From Deltaproteobacteria bacterium (GTDB lineage Bacteria; Desulfobacterota; DSM-4660; Desulfatiglandales; HGW-15): a stretch of DNA of 47,932 bases. A program made the position numbers and the translations under genes. Numbering within the stretch: position 1 is the stretch's first letter; each line of letters opens with the position of its first letter. Shown piece by piece: positions 7,860-15,906 of the stretch. The stretch covers positions 1 to 47,932 of the forward strand of contig JAFGFM010000075.1 in the NCBI GenBank assembly GCA_016931115.1, written 5' to 3'. The notes under the pieces are model-generated. The model was not told where the DNA came from. It did no database searches and saw nothing but the letters and a program-made list of their open reading frames with translations.

Positions 7860-8171
7860 ATGATCAGGGCTACAGTATTTTATCCATCTGGTGAGGGCAG
7901 GTTTGATATGGAATATTATCTTAATTCACATATCCCCCTTGCGGAAAGGCTTTTGAAACCCTATGGGCTTATACGTGCGGAGGTAGATAAAGGCATTGCA
8001 GGTGGAGGGCCTGGTGAGGCTGCCCCATTTGCCACTATTGCCTACATGATATTTGAAAATATGGAGGGGCTGACAAAGGGAATGGCTGCCCACGATGCTG
8101 AAATGGCAGCGGACGTAAAGAATTTTACTGATCTGAAGCCATTTTTCCAGATAAGCGAAATATTAAGATAA
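7860..8171 (+). CDS. EthD-like dimeric alpha/beta-barrel protein
   Basis: The product is 103 aa from the ATG at 7860, which has AAGGAG nine bases upstream. Features of the EthD/ferredoxin-like fold are the opening strand IRATVFYPSGEGRFDMEYYLNSHIPLAERLL, in which the Tyr/His pair (YYLNSHIPLA) is the usual active-site or contact signature, and a later strand FATIAYMIFENMEGL followed by an MAADVKNFTD helix. EthD-type proteins are small cytoplasmic dimers found in catabolic clusters; some are polyketide cyclase-like or decarboxylase-like, many have no known reaction. The placement between cupins and the Lrp/AOR pair supports a role in the same pathway. Confidence 0.75.
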   Translation: MIRATVFYPSGEGRFDMEYYLNSHIPLAERLLKPYGLIRAEVDKGIAGGGPGEAAPFATIAYMIFENMEGLTKGMAAHDAEMAADVKNFTDLKPFFQISEILR

Positions 8172-8235
8172 AAATCTTAATCCTTGCTAAATTGTTTTTC
8201 TTTGTATTATTATTTCAATGGTATTCGAATCGGGA

Positions 8236-8256
8236 TGAATCAAATAAACAGATTCA
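8236..8256. promoter_or_regulatory. Candidate autoregulatory site of the Lrp/AsnC gene
   Basis: The inverted repeat TGAATC-N9-GATTCA lies 27 bases before the start of the Lrp/AsnC-family gene, preceded by a further GAATC. Lrp-family proteins commonly bind such AT-rich repeats near their own gene. Assignment is inference from position. Confidence 0.35.
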
Positions 8257-8282
8257 AATCAGCATGAAATGGAGGTGGGGGT

Positions 8283-8729
8283 ATGTTACTGGATGAGATA
8301 GACCTGGCATTGATCAAGGAATTGGAAAAGGATGCAAGGATTAGCAGTGACGCTTTGGCAAAGAGTCTTGATATCAGCTCCACAACAATAAGGAGAAGGA
8401 CAAGGAGGTTAATTCAGGAGGATGTAATAAAGATCGTTGCAATACCTGACCTGAAAAAACTCGGCTACTCCTTTATTGTAGGCATTCAGATGGAGCTGGA
8501 TCAGAAAAAGATCGAGAATGTTACCAAGGAGCTTATTAAGCATCCTAATGTGAGGAGTGTATGGACAGTTACAGGCCGATACAACCTCACATCTATGGCG
8601 GTTTTTAAATCCACAGAGGAGTTTTCAGAGTTTATGCGCTCGGTAGTAGGCGAACTCGACGGCCTGAAATCCGTTGAAACCAATATCTACCTGGAGCTTA
8701 TAGGTTCACAGTCACAGGTGAAATCCTAG
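8283..8729 (+). CDS. Lrp/AsnC-family transcriptional regulator
   Basis: The 148-aa protein has an N-terminal winged helix-turn-helix (about 4-60; LLDEIDLALIKELEKDARIS, then LAKSLDISSTTIRRRTRRL) and a C-terminal ligand-binding RAM domain (about 70-142; YSFIVGIQMELD, VRSVWTVTGRYNL, GLKSVETNIYLELI). Members sense amino acids or other small metabolites and activate or repress adjacent catabolic genes. The start follows GGAGGTGGGGGT. Its place between the cupin/EthD genes and the AOR suggests it controls this locus. Confidence 0.88.
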   Translation: MLLDEIDLALIKELEKDARISSDALAKSLDISSTTIRRRTRRLIQEDVIKIVAIPDLKKLGYSFIVGIQMELDQKKIENVTKELIKHPNVRSVWTVTGRYNLTSMAVFKSTEEFSEFMRSVVGELDGLKSVETNIYLELIGSQSQVKS

Positions 8730-8737
8730 GCCGCCTG

Positions 8738-8755
8738 GTGAGGGGAGGCCCTCAC
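8738..8755. repeat. GC-rich hairpin after the Lrp/AsnC gene
   Basis: GTGAGGG (8738-8744) pairs with CCCTCAC (8749-8755) around a four-base loop, nine bases after the regulator's stop codon. No T-run follows, so it may be a pause or processing site rather than a full terminator. It separates the regulator from the AOR gene. Confidence 0.4.
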
Positions 8756-8837
8756 TAAACGGTCATTTTGTTCTGCAAACGCTTCAAGACGCCCGACCCT
8801 TGAGATATTCATTTTTATCATCAAAATGGAGGATAAA

Positions 8838-10682
8838 ATGTACAGAGGGGGATATACCGGCAGGATACTCAGGATAAATCTTACAGATCAATCCATAAAA
8901 ACAGAACCCTTACCAGAAAATCTTGCAAGAAGCTATATAGGAGGCGCAGGTTTTGGCATTAAACTCCTGTTTGATGAGGTCAAAAAAGGTATTGATCCAC
9001 TCGGCCCTGAAAACAAGCTTATTTTTGCGCCAGGTCCCCTTACCGGTACATCTGTTCCATGCGCAAGCCGCATGGCCATTACCAGCAAATCACCCCTTAC
9101 CGGCGCAGTCGGCATGTCACTTACTGGCGGATATTTTCCTGTAGAGCTCAAGTTTGCAGGCTTCGATGTAATGATTATAGAAGGCAGGTCTGAAAAGCCG
9201 GTCTATATCTCCATTAAGGATGACAGCGTAAAGATCAGGAGCGCTGAAAAGGTCTGGGGCATGAAGACAACAGATACCCAGCAGATTATAAAAAACGAGT
9301 TGAATGATCAGAACACAAGGATAGCCTGCATAGGGCCAGCCGGTGAAAACCTGAGCAGGCTTGCATGCATTATTAATGAGCTGCGCGCAGCCGGTAGAAA
9401 GGGGCTGGGCGCAGTAATGGGCTCAAAAAATCTCAAGGCAATAGCTGTAAGGGGCTCTGGCTCTGTAAATATTGCATCAAATGAAAAGCTCAAAACAGCG
9501 CGTGACTTTATGGCAAAGGAGATGAAGAATAGCCCAGTTCTATACCCGCAGTTTGCAAAACTCGGGACACCTATGGTGGTGGATGCCTTAAGCGAACTTG
9601 GCATATTCCCCGGAAAAAATTATGGGGAGACAGGTGTTTTTGTCCCGGTTGAAGAGATAGGGGTAAAGACACAGCTTACAAGAAACATGGGTAAAGAGCA
9701 CTGTTATGGATGCCCTGTGGGGTGCAGCCAGTTAAAGCTCGCAAAGACAGGAGAATATGCCGGTATTATGTCAGAGGGGCCTGAGTTTGAGACCATGTAC
9801 TCCTTTGGCGGGACAACCGGTGTGGATAATATAGATGCCATTATTGCCGCTGACAGGATATCGGATGAGCTGGGCATAGATACCATCTCAGCCGGTGTAA
9901 CCATAGCCTTTGCAATGGAGCTCTATGAAAAGGGGATAATAGATAAGAAAGATACAGGCGGGATAGAGCTTAAATTCGGAAACTACAGGGTAATGGTGGA
10001 TATGTTAAGATTAATGGCCTACAGGGAGGGGTTTGGGGATGTGCTCTCTGACGGCTCAAAAAAGGCGGCAGAGCGCATAGGCAAGGATTCATATAAATAT
10101 GCCATGCATGTTAAGGGGCTTGAACTTCCCGGTTATGATGTAAGGGGGGCAAAGGCACACGGGCTTAACTATGCCACCTCCTACACAGGCGCAGACCATA
10201 ACAGGGGCTATGCATTTCAGGAGATATTCGGCATACCGATCCCTGAACCTGTAGACCGGTTTTCCATTAAGGGGAAAGGGGCGCTCACAAAATGGAATCA
10301 GGATGTGCGCTCTGCCACCTGTGATGCCCCTACCATGTGCGCATTCCTTTTGGATATGGCCGTGCCAGCGGTAGCAACCCAAAATACCTCAAACCTGCTT
10401 GAGGCTGTTACAGGGTTAACCTTTACACCAGATGAGATAGAAAAGGTTGGAGAGAGGATGAACAACCTTGCAAGGCTCTTTAATGCAAGGGAGGGTTTTG
10501 GCCGCAAGGATGATAACCTCCCTGATAGAATACTTACAGAACCCATAAAGAATGGTAATTCAAAGGGTAGTTTTATCAGCCGTAAAGAGCTTGATACAAT
10601 GCTGGACGAGTATTATTCAGCAAGGGGATGGGATAGGGAAGGCACCCCCACAAAGGCGAAGCTGGAAGAGCTGGGGTTATGA
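8838..10682 (+). CDS. aor: Aldehyde:ferredoxin oxidoreductase family (tungsten/molybdenum bis-pterin enzyme)
   Basis: The product is 614 aa from the ATG at 8838, which has GGAGG seven bases upstream; the ATG at 8826 would place this ribosome binding site inside the gene. It shows the N-terminal AOR fold (YRGGYTGRILRINL, YIGGAGFG, FAPGPLTGTSVPCASR) and the four-Cys [4Fe-4S] site CYGCPVGC (289, 292, 296) with Cys501 in CDAPTMC. The family reversibly oxidises aldehydes to acids, or reduces acids, with ferredoxin; some relatives act on aromatic acyl-CoA. It is cytoplasmic. FdhD at 46.7 kb is a sulfurtransferase for related cofactors. The co-located cupins and transporter suggest a dedicated substrate rather than a housekeeping role. 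Confidence 0.92.
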   Translation: MYRGGYTGRILRINLTDQSIKTEPLPENLARSYIGGAGFGIKLLFDEVKKGIDPLGPENKLIFAPGPLTGTSVPCASRMAITSKSPLTGAVGMSLTGGYFPVELKFAGFDVMIIEGRSEKPVYISIKDDSVKIRSAEKVWGMKTTDTQQIIKNELNDQNTRIACIGPAGENLSRLACIINELRAAGRKGLGAVMGSKNLKAIAVRGSGSVNIASNEKLKTARDFMAKEMKNSPVLYPQFAKLGTPMVVDALSELGIFPGKNYGETGVFVPVEEIGVKTQLTRNMGKEHCYGCPVGCSQLKLAKTGEYAGIMSEGPEFETMYSFGGTTGVDNIDAIIAADRISDELGIDTISAGVTIAFAMELYEKGIIDKKDTGGIELKFGNYRVMVDMLRLMAYREGFGDVLSDGSKKAAERIGKDSYKYAMHVKGLELPGYDVRGAKAHGLNYATSYTGADHNRGYAFQEIFGIPIPEPVDRFSIKGKGALTKWNQDVRSATCDAPTMCAFLLDMAVPAVATQNTSNLLEAVTGLTFTPDEIEKVGERMNNLARLFNAREGFGRKDDNLPDRILTEPIKNGNSKGSFISRKELDTMLDEYYSARGWDREGTPTKAKLEELGL

Positions 10683-10830
10683 ATGGTGAAGGGTGAATGG
10701 TGAATGATAAATGGTGAATGGTGAATGGTGAAGGGTGAAGGGTGAATTTTAAATTTGAGATTTCAAATATTGAATTTTTAGCTTTTAGCTTTTAGCTTTT
10801 AGCTTTTAGCTTTTAGCTTTTAGCTTTGAG
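10683..10830 (+). repeat. Two heptanucleotide tandem arrays, GGTGAAT and AGCTTTT
   Basis: Immediately after the AOR stop codon there are about nine degenerate GGTGAAT units (10683-10747). After a short AT-rich spacer come about seven nearly perfect AGCTTTT units (10776-10830), which end at the convergent LUD gene. The region holds no gene. Confidence 0.85.
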
Positions 10831-10832
10831 CT

Positions 10833-11489
10833 TTATATCCCCATCTCCTGATTTATCAACACCACCTTTATCCTCCCTTTTGGGAAGGACTTTTCCGTGA
10901 TCGTCCATGAGTTGCATATCCTTGCAGGGCTTTTACAGTCTGCGCATCTACCTGATTTTACGCACGGGGTCTTCATATCAAGCCTCATGGCGTTTATTGG
11001 TGCTGCATAGTTTTTTATCCTGTACATGGCATCCTCCAGGTCTGCCACTATCTTGTTTTTCCCGGCAAGGATTATTACATTCTTTGGACCATAGGTTATT
11101 GCCCCAACCCTGTTACCGATCATGTCAAGGTTCACAAGGTGCCCTGCCTCGGTAATTGCATTGGTGCCTGTAATAAAAAGGTCAGTGAGAAGGGCCTGCC
11201 TGCGTCTTTCAGCCACCTCCTCCTGGGTAAATCTTTTTCTGTCATAGGTATCAAGGATCTCATACTCCTTACTGTTTTTAAGGGCATCATAAATGCCTGA
11301 TGCCAAAAATGTCATGGAGCCGCCCCATGATATGCTTTTTGGTTTTATCTCAGGAATGATCTCCTGCTCCACCATCTCCTTTGCATTTGCCGCATCTTTA
11401 GCAATAAAGGCATCAAAGTTATTTTTGATTAATGCGCTCTTTACCTCTTCAAGCCTGGTTGCCCAGTAAAATTCTGTCGGTTTTTCCAT
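10833..11489 (-). CDS. LUD-domain protein (LutC/YkgG-like, DUF162)
   Basis: The product is 218 aa from the ATG at 11489, which has GGAGG upstream; an upstream ATG at 11543 adds 18 residues and is less likely. The LUD fold is indicated by ALIKNNFDAFIAKDAANAKEMV near the start, SISWGGSMTFLASGIYDAL, LFITGTNAITEAGHLVNLDMIGNR with AITYGPKNVIILAGKNKIV, and a C-terminal Cys cluster (CVKSGRCADCKSPARIC). LUD proteins occur with lactate-utilisation LutABC and with Fe-S oxidoreductases; stand-alone forms have unknown reactions. It converges on the AOR gene from the other strand. Confidence 0.85.
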   Translation of the reverse strand: MEKPTEFYWATRLEEVKSALIKNNFDAFIAKDAANAKEMVEQEIIPEIKPKSISWGGSMTFLASGIYDALKNSKEYEILDTYDRKRFTQEEVAERRRQALLTDLFITGTNAITEAGHLVNLDMIGNRVGAITYGPKNVIILAGKNKIVADLEDAMYRIKNYAAPINAMRLDMKTPCVKSGRCADCKSPARICNSWTITEKSFPKGRIKVVLINQEMGI

Positions 11490-11733
11490 AGGTTGCCTCC
11501 TTGTTATATAAGCTAATATCCTTTTAAACAGGATTATGGACATTTATATAATATTTTTTATACAATGTTGAACAAATTTCAGTGAATGGTTGTCTATTCA
11601 TCTATACTTTTTGGCCTTTTTAACGACTTATGGGATATTATACCCGGTATCTGTTATATTACACTGTCTTACAATGTGGAGGAGACAGGGAAATTCAATA
11701 AAGGAAAAACCACCAATTAAAGGAGATGGTATC

Positions 11734-12345
11734 ATGAAGAATATTTTTATTCGTTTTGTAATGGGTGTCTCATGTTTGGCCTTAATCTTTATCATGGGTT
11801 GTGCCGCCCACACCACCAACATTAACCCGAAGGATGAGGTGCATTATAATGCAAGCTATGATTTTTCAGATAAAAACCGGATCGTAGAGGGGCTTGTTGC
11901 ACCGCTTCTTGCTGCCCCGGCCTTTCCAGTTGAAAAAAAGCCGATACTGATTGTATATCCTGTGGTCAATGAGACATCAGAACATATCAGCACAGGCGGT
12001 ATCACTGATGCAATCAGGATGAGGCTTATAAAGTCAGGCAGGTTCAGGTTTATTGATGAACGCCAGAGAGAGAATATACAGGAAGAGACCATATATCAGG
12101 ATCAGGGGTTTGTTGACCCTGCCATGCGTGTTCAAAAGGGGAGGCAGCTTGGTGCAGAATATATTTTAAGCGGTACACTCAGGTCCATTAAAAACAAGCA
12201 GCCCGAACAGTGGCGGCTTAATAAAAAAGAGCGCATATACTATAGCCTTGATCTTACCATGACTGATTTAAAGTCTGGTGAAATTGTGTATGTTGATCAG
12301 GTAGAACTTGCGCGTGAGGCCTCAAAACCCATTATCGGCTGGTAA
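11734..12345 (+). CDS. LpoB-like outer-membrane lipoprotein (PBP activator family)
   Basis: The product is 203 aa from the ATG at 11734, which has AAGGAGA eight bases upstream. Earlier in-frame ATGs from 11590 would put about 48 residues ahead of an obvious lipoprotein signal. The signal ends in IMGC (Cys23). The core has ILIVYPVVNETSEHISTGG, an AIRMRLIKSGRFRFID helix/strand and GAEYILSGTLRSI, which matches the LpoB/PF13036 pattern. LpoB in enterobacteria activates penicillin-binding protein 1B from the outer membrane; in other phyla the role is unproven. It is followed after nine bases by a COG3014-like gene, a pairing known from several proteobacteria. Confidence 0.75.
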   Translation: MKNIFIRFVMGVSCLALIFIMGCAAHTTNINPKDEVHYNASYDFSDKNRIVEGLVAPLLAAPAFPVEKKPILIVYPVVNETSEHISTGGITDAIRMRLIKSGRFRFIDERQRENIQEETIYQDQGFVDPAMRVQKGRQLGAEYILSGTLRSIKNKQPEQWRLNKKERIYYSLDLTMTDLKSGEIVYVDQVELAREASKPIIGW

Positions 12346-12354
12346 ACAGTTAAT

Positions 12355-13461
12355 ATGCTCCTAAGATATCTCATTTTCGCAGTTGTCTTTGTGATGTCGG
12401 GATGCGCTACCATTCCGCTCCAGAAGGCAAGGATGGATTTTTTTTCCGGGAATCCCGCAGAAGCAGATAAGACCCTTGGAGAGTGCAGTGAAATGCCCGA
12501 AAGGGATCGTCTCCTGTGCTACATGGAAAAGGGTCTTATACTTCACTATATGGGTAAGTATAAAGAGAGTACCAATACACTTTTAAAGGCATCCAAGTTT
12601 ATCAGTGAGCAGGATTTCGTCAGCGTCAAGGATCAGTCAACAGCCGTAATGATCAATGACCGCACAACCACGTACAAAGGCGAATACAGCGAAAGGTTAT
12701 GGATTCATACATATCTGATGATAAATTTCCTCTTGCAGGGGCGGCCTGACAGTGCCCTTGTGGAGGCCAAACAGGCATTAGAGGTGTTTGATGAATATCC
12801 TGATCCCCTTGAAGAAGATCTTTTTACCAGGGCGTTAATTGCGCTCTGCTTTGAGAATATGAACCAGCCTGACAGCGCCCGCATAGAATATGAAAAGCTC
12901 GAAAAGGCTGCTGGAAGCAAAACAAAGCGGCCTGAACCTATTACCACCGGAAAGGGAGAGGTGGTGCTCTTTATAGCACGGGGGCGTATACCCGCAAAGG
13001 TTGCTTCTGATGTTGTGTTGCCCCCATCTATCAGGATATCTGTGCCCAGGTATGAAGAGTCCTCCTCATATTCAACTGTGGATATAAAGGTTAATGACAC
13101 TGTTCTATACCCCTATATTGTTGAAACAGATATGGGTAAGGTTGCAAGTAAATCCCTTAATGACAGGGCAGCCCATTACCTTACAAGGCAGGCGCTTAGG
13201 GCCGGGTCAAAGGAAATCATTGCAAGGGAGATAGGTGAAGAAAACGTATATGTCGAGATACTGGCCAGGGTTGTGCTTTTTTTATTAGAGGAGGCAGATA
13301 CCCGCTCATGGGAGACCCTGCCAGGGAATCTTACCCTTGCCAGAGTTACGCTGGATGCCGGTGCCCATGATATTACCATATCTTCAGGGTATTCTAATCC
13401 TGTCAGGCTTGAGGTTGATATTCAGGCAGGGAAAAGGATCTACAGATCCGTAAGGTTTTAA
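12355..13461 (+). CDS. COG3014-like TPR lipoprotein
   Basis: The 368-aa lipoprotein has a signal sequence ending MSGC (Cys17). Residues about 25-170 form TPR-like helical repeats (LLCYMEKGLILHYMGKYKEST; FLLQGRPDSALVEAKQALEVF; ALCFENMNQPDSARIEYEKL). The C-terminal half is beta-rich and unassigned. The order LpoB-like gene then this gene matches the COG3417-COG3014 pair found in gammaproteobacteria, where the function is undetermined but envelope-related. It is in an operon with the preceding gene (nine-base gap). There is no sign of a terminator after it; dispersed repeats follow instead. Confidence 0.72.
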   Translation: MLLRYLIFAVVFVMSGCATIPLQKARMDFFSGNPAEADKTLGECSEMPERDRLLCYMEKGLILHYMGKYKESTNTLLKASKFISEQDFVSVKDQSTAVMINDRTTTYKGEYSERLWIHTYLMINFLLQGRPDSALVEAKQALEVFDEYPDPLEEDLFTRALIALCFENMNQPDSARIEYEKLEKAAGSKTKRPEPITTGKGEVVLFIARGRIPAKVASDVVLPPSIRISVPRYEESSSYSTVDIKVNDTVLYPYIVETDMGKVASKSLNDRAAHYLTRQALRAGSKEIIAREIGEENVYVEILARVVLFLLEEADTRSWETLPGNLTLARVTLDAGAHDITISSGYSNPVRLEVDIQAGKRIYRSVRF

Positions 13462-13520
13462 TAGTTCACCACAGAGACACAGAGTTCACAGAGGGTTTTT
13501 ATTGCAATGCTTATTTCACC

Positions 13521-13645
13521 GTGCTCTCCGTGTTCTTGTATGGTTGAAGTGACAGGCTGAAATTGAACCGCAAAGACGCAAAGGGCGCTAAGAAAAACAA
13601 AAATTATTTATTGATATATAATAAAAAACTTTTCACCGTGCTCTC
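13521..13645 (+). repeat. Long dispersed repeat, copy 1
   Basis: About 110-125 bases closely match 17930-18058 in the same orientation, including the central segment TTGAACCGCAAAGACGCAAAG and the following GGGCGCTAAG, with only a few differences. The surrounding gap (13462-13752) otherwise holds only related CACAGAG and CTCCGTG fragments. A reading frame starting at 13563 lies inside the repeat and is not a credible gene. Confidence 0.8.
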
Positions 13646-13647
13646 CG

Positions 13648-13679
13648 CCTGTCCCGCCATAGCTTTAGCGAAGGCGGAT
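13648..13679 (+). repeat. Nested palindromic repeat inserted in repeat copy 1
   Basis: The segment has the stem CCGCC...GGCGG with ATAGCTTTAGCGAA between. It interrupts the CTCTCCG-CTCCGTGG continuity that copy 2 (near 18050) retains, so it appears to be a later insertion into the first repeat. Confidence 0.55.
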
Positions 13680-13752
13680 GAACTCCGTGGTGAAAAGATT
13701 TTCTGTTATACCTTGTCAATGCATTTAAGACAGACTGTAGAATGGAGTAAAA

Positions 13753-14451
13753 ATGGAAGATCAAAAGAATTTATCTGAAACAGGCAGCAATAAAAAGCAA
13801 TCAAATCCTCTTCTAATTGCCCTTATTATTGTTGGTGTTGTCATTGTAACATCAATTGTTACTGTATGGCTAACCATGATGTTCCTCTTCCCAAAGGAAT
13901 TCAGGCCTGTCAATCTGAGTGAGCGAGAAGAAAAGGTGCTTGAGGAAAAGATATCCCGGTTGGATACAACAGGGATATCTGACAGAGCTGGTAGAGAAGA
14001 TTCAAAAATGAAACCTGAAAAACCGGTTAAGCCGGAGAAATACAGTGAGGAAGGTGCAAACAGGGAGATCAGGTTCACTGAGCGTGAGATCAATGGCCTT
14101 ATAGCCAATAACACCAACCTTGCCACCAGGCTTGCGATAGATTTGTCTGATGACCTTGCCAGTGCAAAGCTTCTCATTCCAATGGAGCCTGATTTCCCGA
14201 TCCTTGGAGGCAAAACCCTGAAGGTGACAGCAGGGCTTGCGCTCAAATATGCAAATGGTAAACCTGTGATTGCCTTAAGAGGAGTAAGCCTAATGGGTGT
14301 GCCGGTACCAAATGCATGGCTTGGCAATATCAAGAATGTTGACCTGGTAAAGGAGTTTGGTAATGAGGCGGGTTTCTGGAAGTCCTTTTCAGATGGAATA
14401 GAAGATATCCGCGTGGAAGATGGGAAGATTACAGTAAAGCTCAGGGAATAA
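13753..14451 (+). CDS. Single-pass membrane-anchored protein of unknown function
   Basis: The 232-aa product has a short charged N-terminus, one transmembrane helix (about 19-45, PLLIALIIVGVVIVTSIVTVW), a Lys/Glu/Pro-rich linker (about 55-100) and a C-terminal domain opening with REIRFTEREINGLIANN. The motif resembles the beginning of LMBR/YpmS-type (DUF2140-like) lipid-binding-like domains, but the match is weak. It is predicted to be anchored in the inner membrane with the C-terminal domain outside. No clear AGGAGG precedes the ATG. A strong terminator follows at 14476. The gene stands alone. Function not recognised. Confidence 0.65.
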   Translation: MEDQKNLSETGSNKKQSNPLLIALIIVGVVIVTSIVTVWLTMMFLFPKEFRPVNLSEREEKVLEEKISRLDTTGISDRAGREDSKMKPEKPVKPEKYSEEGANREIRFTEREINGLIANNTNLATRLAIDLSDDLASAKLLIPMEPDFPILGGKTLKVTAGLALKYANGKPVIALRGVSLMGVPVPNAWLGNIKNVDLVKEFGNEAGFWKSFSDGIEDIRVEDGKITVKLRE

Positions 14452-14475
14452 AAGTTTGAGTCCTTTAGAAAAAGG

Positions 14476-14510
14476 AAATGGGGAAGAGGTTATTCACCTC
14501 TTCCCCATTT
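14476..14510. terminator. Bidirectional intrinsic terminator
   Basis: A perfect 15-base-pair stem (14476-14490 with 14496-14510; AAATGGGGAAGAGGT against its complement) surrounds the loop TATTC. A-rich and T-rich flanks on either side let it serve both the plus-strand gene ending at 14451 and the minus-strand PEP-CTERM gene ending at 14536. Confidence 0.88.
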
Positions 14511-14535
14511 TTCATGAATGGGTTATCCATTAACC

Positions 14536-15219
14536 CTATTTGAGGAGTTTTTTACGTCCAAACCCTGCAAGACCAACTAAGCCGGATCCAAGAAGAAGCA
14601 TGGTAGCCGGTTCGGGAACTGGGGCAGGCATTCTTACAAGGTAATTTTGTCCATATTTGCCTTCATCAGAACTGGTGAAAGTATTTTCATTTAATAAGGC
14701 TGGGCTTACAGCTAGCCACCAGTTGTTTGTGTTTTCGTATGTTCCACCTAGTATGTTTGTTACAGTATTATCAGGATTATAATTTGACTCGAAATTCCCA
14801 GCTCCTAAATCAGCAGTGCCAAAGTCAAATATTGTCTCCCAAATTGCTACCTGGGCAGCAGCTTTATTAGACTCAGAACCATTATAGTATAACTCTGCTA
14901 TGTTGGCAGCAGCTTGGTATTTTGATCTGATACTAACATCAATTACATCAAATGAAATCAGCGTATAATCACTAATACCTTTAATTCCATCTGCATTTTC
15001 GACACAGAATACTTCATCACTCAGAAGATAATCTGTGATTGTCTCGGTTAGTTCATAATCAAGATAATAATTACCTGCAGTTCTTCCTGGGAAGGTTACA
15101 TTCCCTGTTGGATCAGAATATCCTAATTTCAGAGATACAGACGGAATTATATCTGCATAAGTTGAAATAGGAAGAAGTAAAAACATTAACATTACTAAAA
15201 ACAGTTTAACCTTTTTCAT
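14536..15219 (-). CDS. PEP-CTERM sorting-domain protein
   Basis: The 227-aa secreted protein has an N-terminal signal peptide (MKKVKLFLVMLMFLLLPIS, cleavage near TYA). Its C-terminal tripartite sorting signal begins VPEPATMLLLGSG, continues as a hydrophobic helix, and ends in GRKKLLK (about 201-227). The middle region is Asn/Tyr/Thr-rich with no recognised domain. In PEP-CTERM systems such proteins are processed by an exosortase and become part of exopolysaccharide-associated surface material; no exosortase gene is in this window. A well-formed sigma-54 promoter lies 75 bases upstream of the start, consistent with PrsK/PrsR-type control of such genes. Confidence 0.93.
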   Translation of the reverse strand: MKKVKLFLVMLMFLLLPISTYADIIPSVSLKLGYSDPTGNVTFPGRTAGNYYLDYELTETITDYLLSDEVFCVENADGIKGISDYTLISFDVIDVSIRSKYQAAANIAELYYNGSESNKAAAQVAIWETIFDFGTADLGAGNFESNYNPDNTVTNILGGTYENTNNWWLAVSPALLNENTFTSSDEGKYGQNYLVRMPAPVPEPATMLLLGSGLVGLAGFGRKKLLK

Positions 15220-15293
15220 AATTTTTCTCCCTCACTTACTTAAAAATTTATATTCAAAATAAAATATTTTTTATTTTCTTGGTTACAGATATA

Positions 15294-15308
15294 GCAACTG
15301 TTATGCCA
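15294..15308 (-). promoter_or_regulatory. Sigma-54 (-24/-12) promoter of the PEP-CTERM gene
   Basis: Read on the minus strand the site is TGGCATAACAGTTGC. It has the invariant GG and GC dinucleotides at the required ten-base spacing and differs from the TGGCAC-N5-TTGC consensus at a single defined base. It lies about 75 bases before the PEP-CTERM start codon in an AT-rich leader. Sigma-54 control of PEP-CTERM genes through PrsK/PrsR is established in other bacteria. Confidence 0.7.
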
Positions 15309-15490
15309 ATAAGGAAAATAGTTTATAATAAAAAACCATGTAAAAAATAGCTGTAAAATTAACAGGTTAAGGAGTGCTGTTTTTAGGGTGAAAAATAAAT
15401 TTACTGAAAAACTTTAAAGTGTGTAAAAGAATACCAAAAAGTAGTGTAAAAGAATTCCTAACGCTGGAAATGGATTACACAGAAATAGGG

Positions 15491-15630
15491 GAAGCTGAAA
15501 GTTCAAAGCTCAAAGCTGAGAGGGGGAAAAAGAAAGCTCGAAGCTGAAGGCTCAAAGCTGAAAGGGGGAAAAAGAAAGCTCGAAGTTGAAAGCTCAAAGC
15601 TCAAAGATCAAAGCTGAAGGCTCGAAGTTC
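15491..15630 (+). repeat. Heptamer-based array with a 42-base higher-order period
   Basis: Seven-base units AAGCTGA, AAGCTCA and AAGCTCG are arranged so that a 42-base block (from 15509, containing AGGGGGAAAAAGAAAGCTCG) repeats with few changes from 15551. Forty-two is six times seven, so duplication has kept the heptamer phase. Confidence 0.8.
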
Positions 15631-15906
15631 TTTTGTATTTTCTCTCAAAGGGGGTCTTATATCCGGACTTGTGGCAATTGATTATATGTTGCCCCTTCGG
15701 GGCTTTGTTTTATTTGTTATTGCGTTTTTCTATTAATATGCCACCCCTTTGGGGTTTAAAAACAATTTCCTACTTGAATTTTGTACCGGGTTTCGTAGTG
15801 AGGCGACGAAAGCCTTGTGTTTAAAGGGGAGTTGGAATGATTTTATTCCGCAAGTATATCAGCTAATATGGAGAGGATTAAAATTATGAAACGACCTTTA
15901 TTGTTG

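Noticed and set aside
8218-8236. GGTATTCGAATCGGGAT, resembling a tRNA T-arm
   Set aside because: No matching acceptor or anticodon arm within 100 bases; better explained as part of the Lrp-gene upstream repeats.
13563-13778. Plus-strand frame beginning MNRKDAKGAKKNKN
   Set aside because: It lies wholly in dispersed repeats (CGCAAAGACGCAAAG and CCGCC...GGCGG) and runs into the next gene out of frame; no family resemblance.
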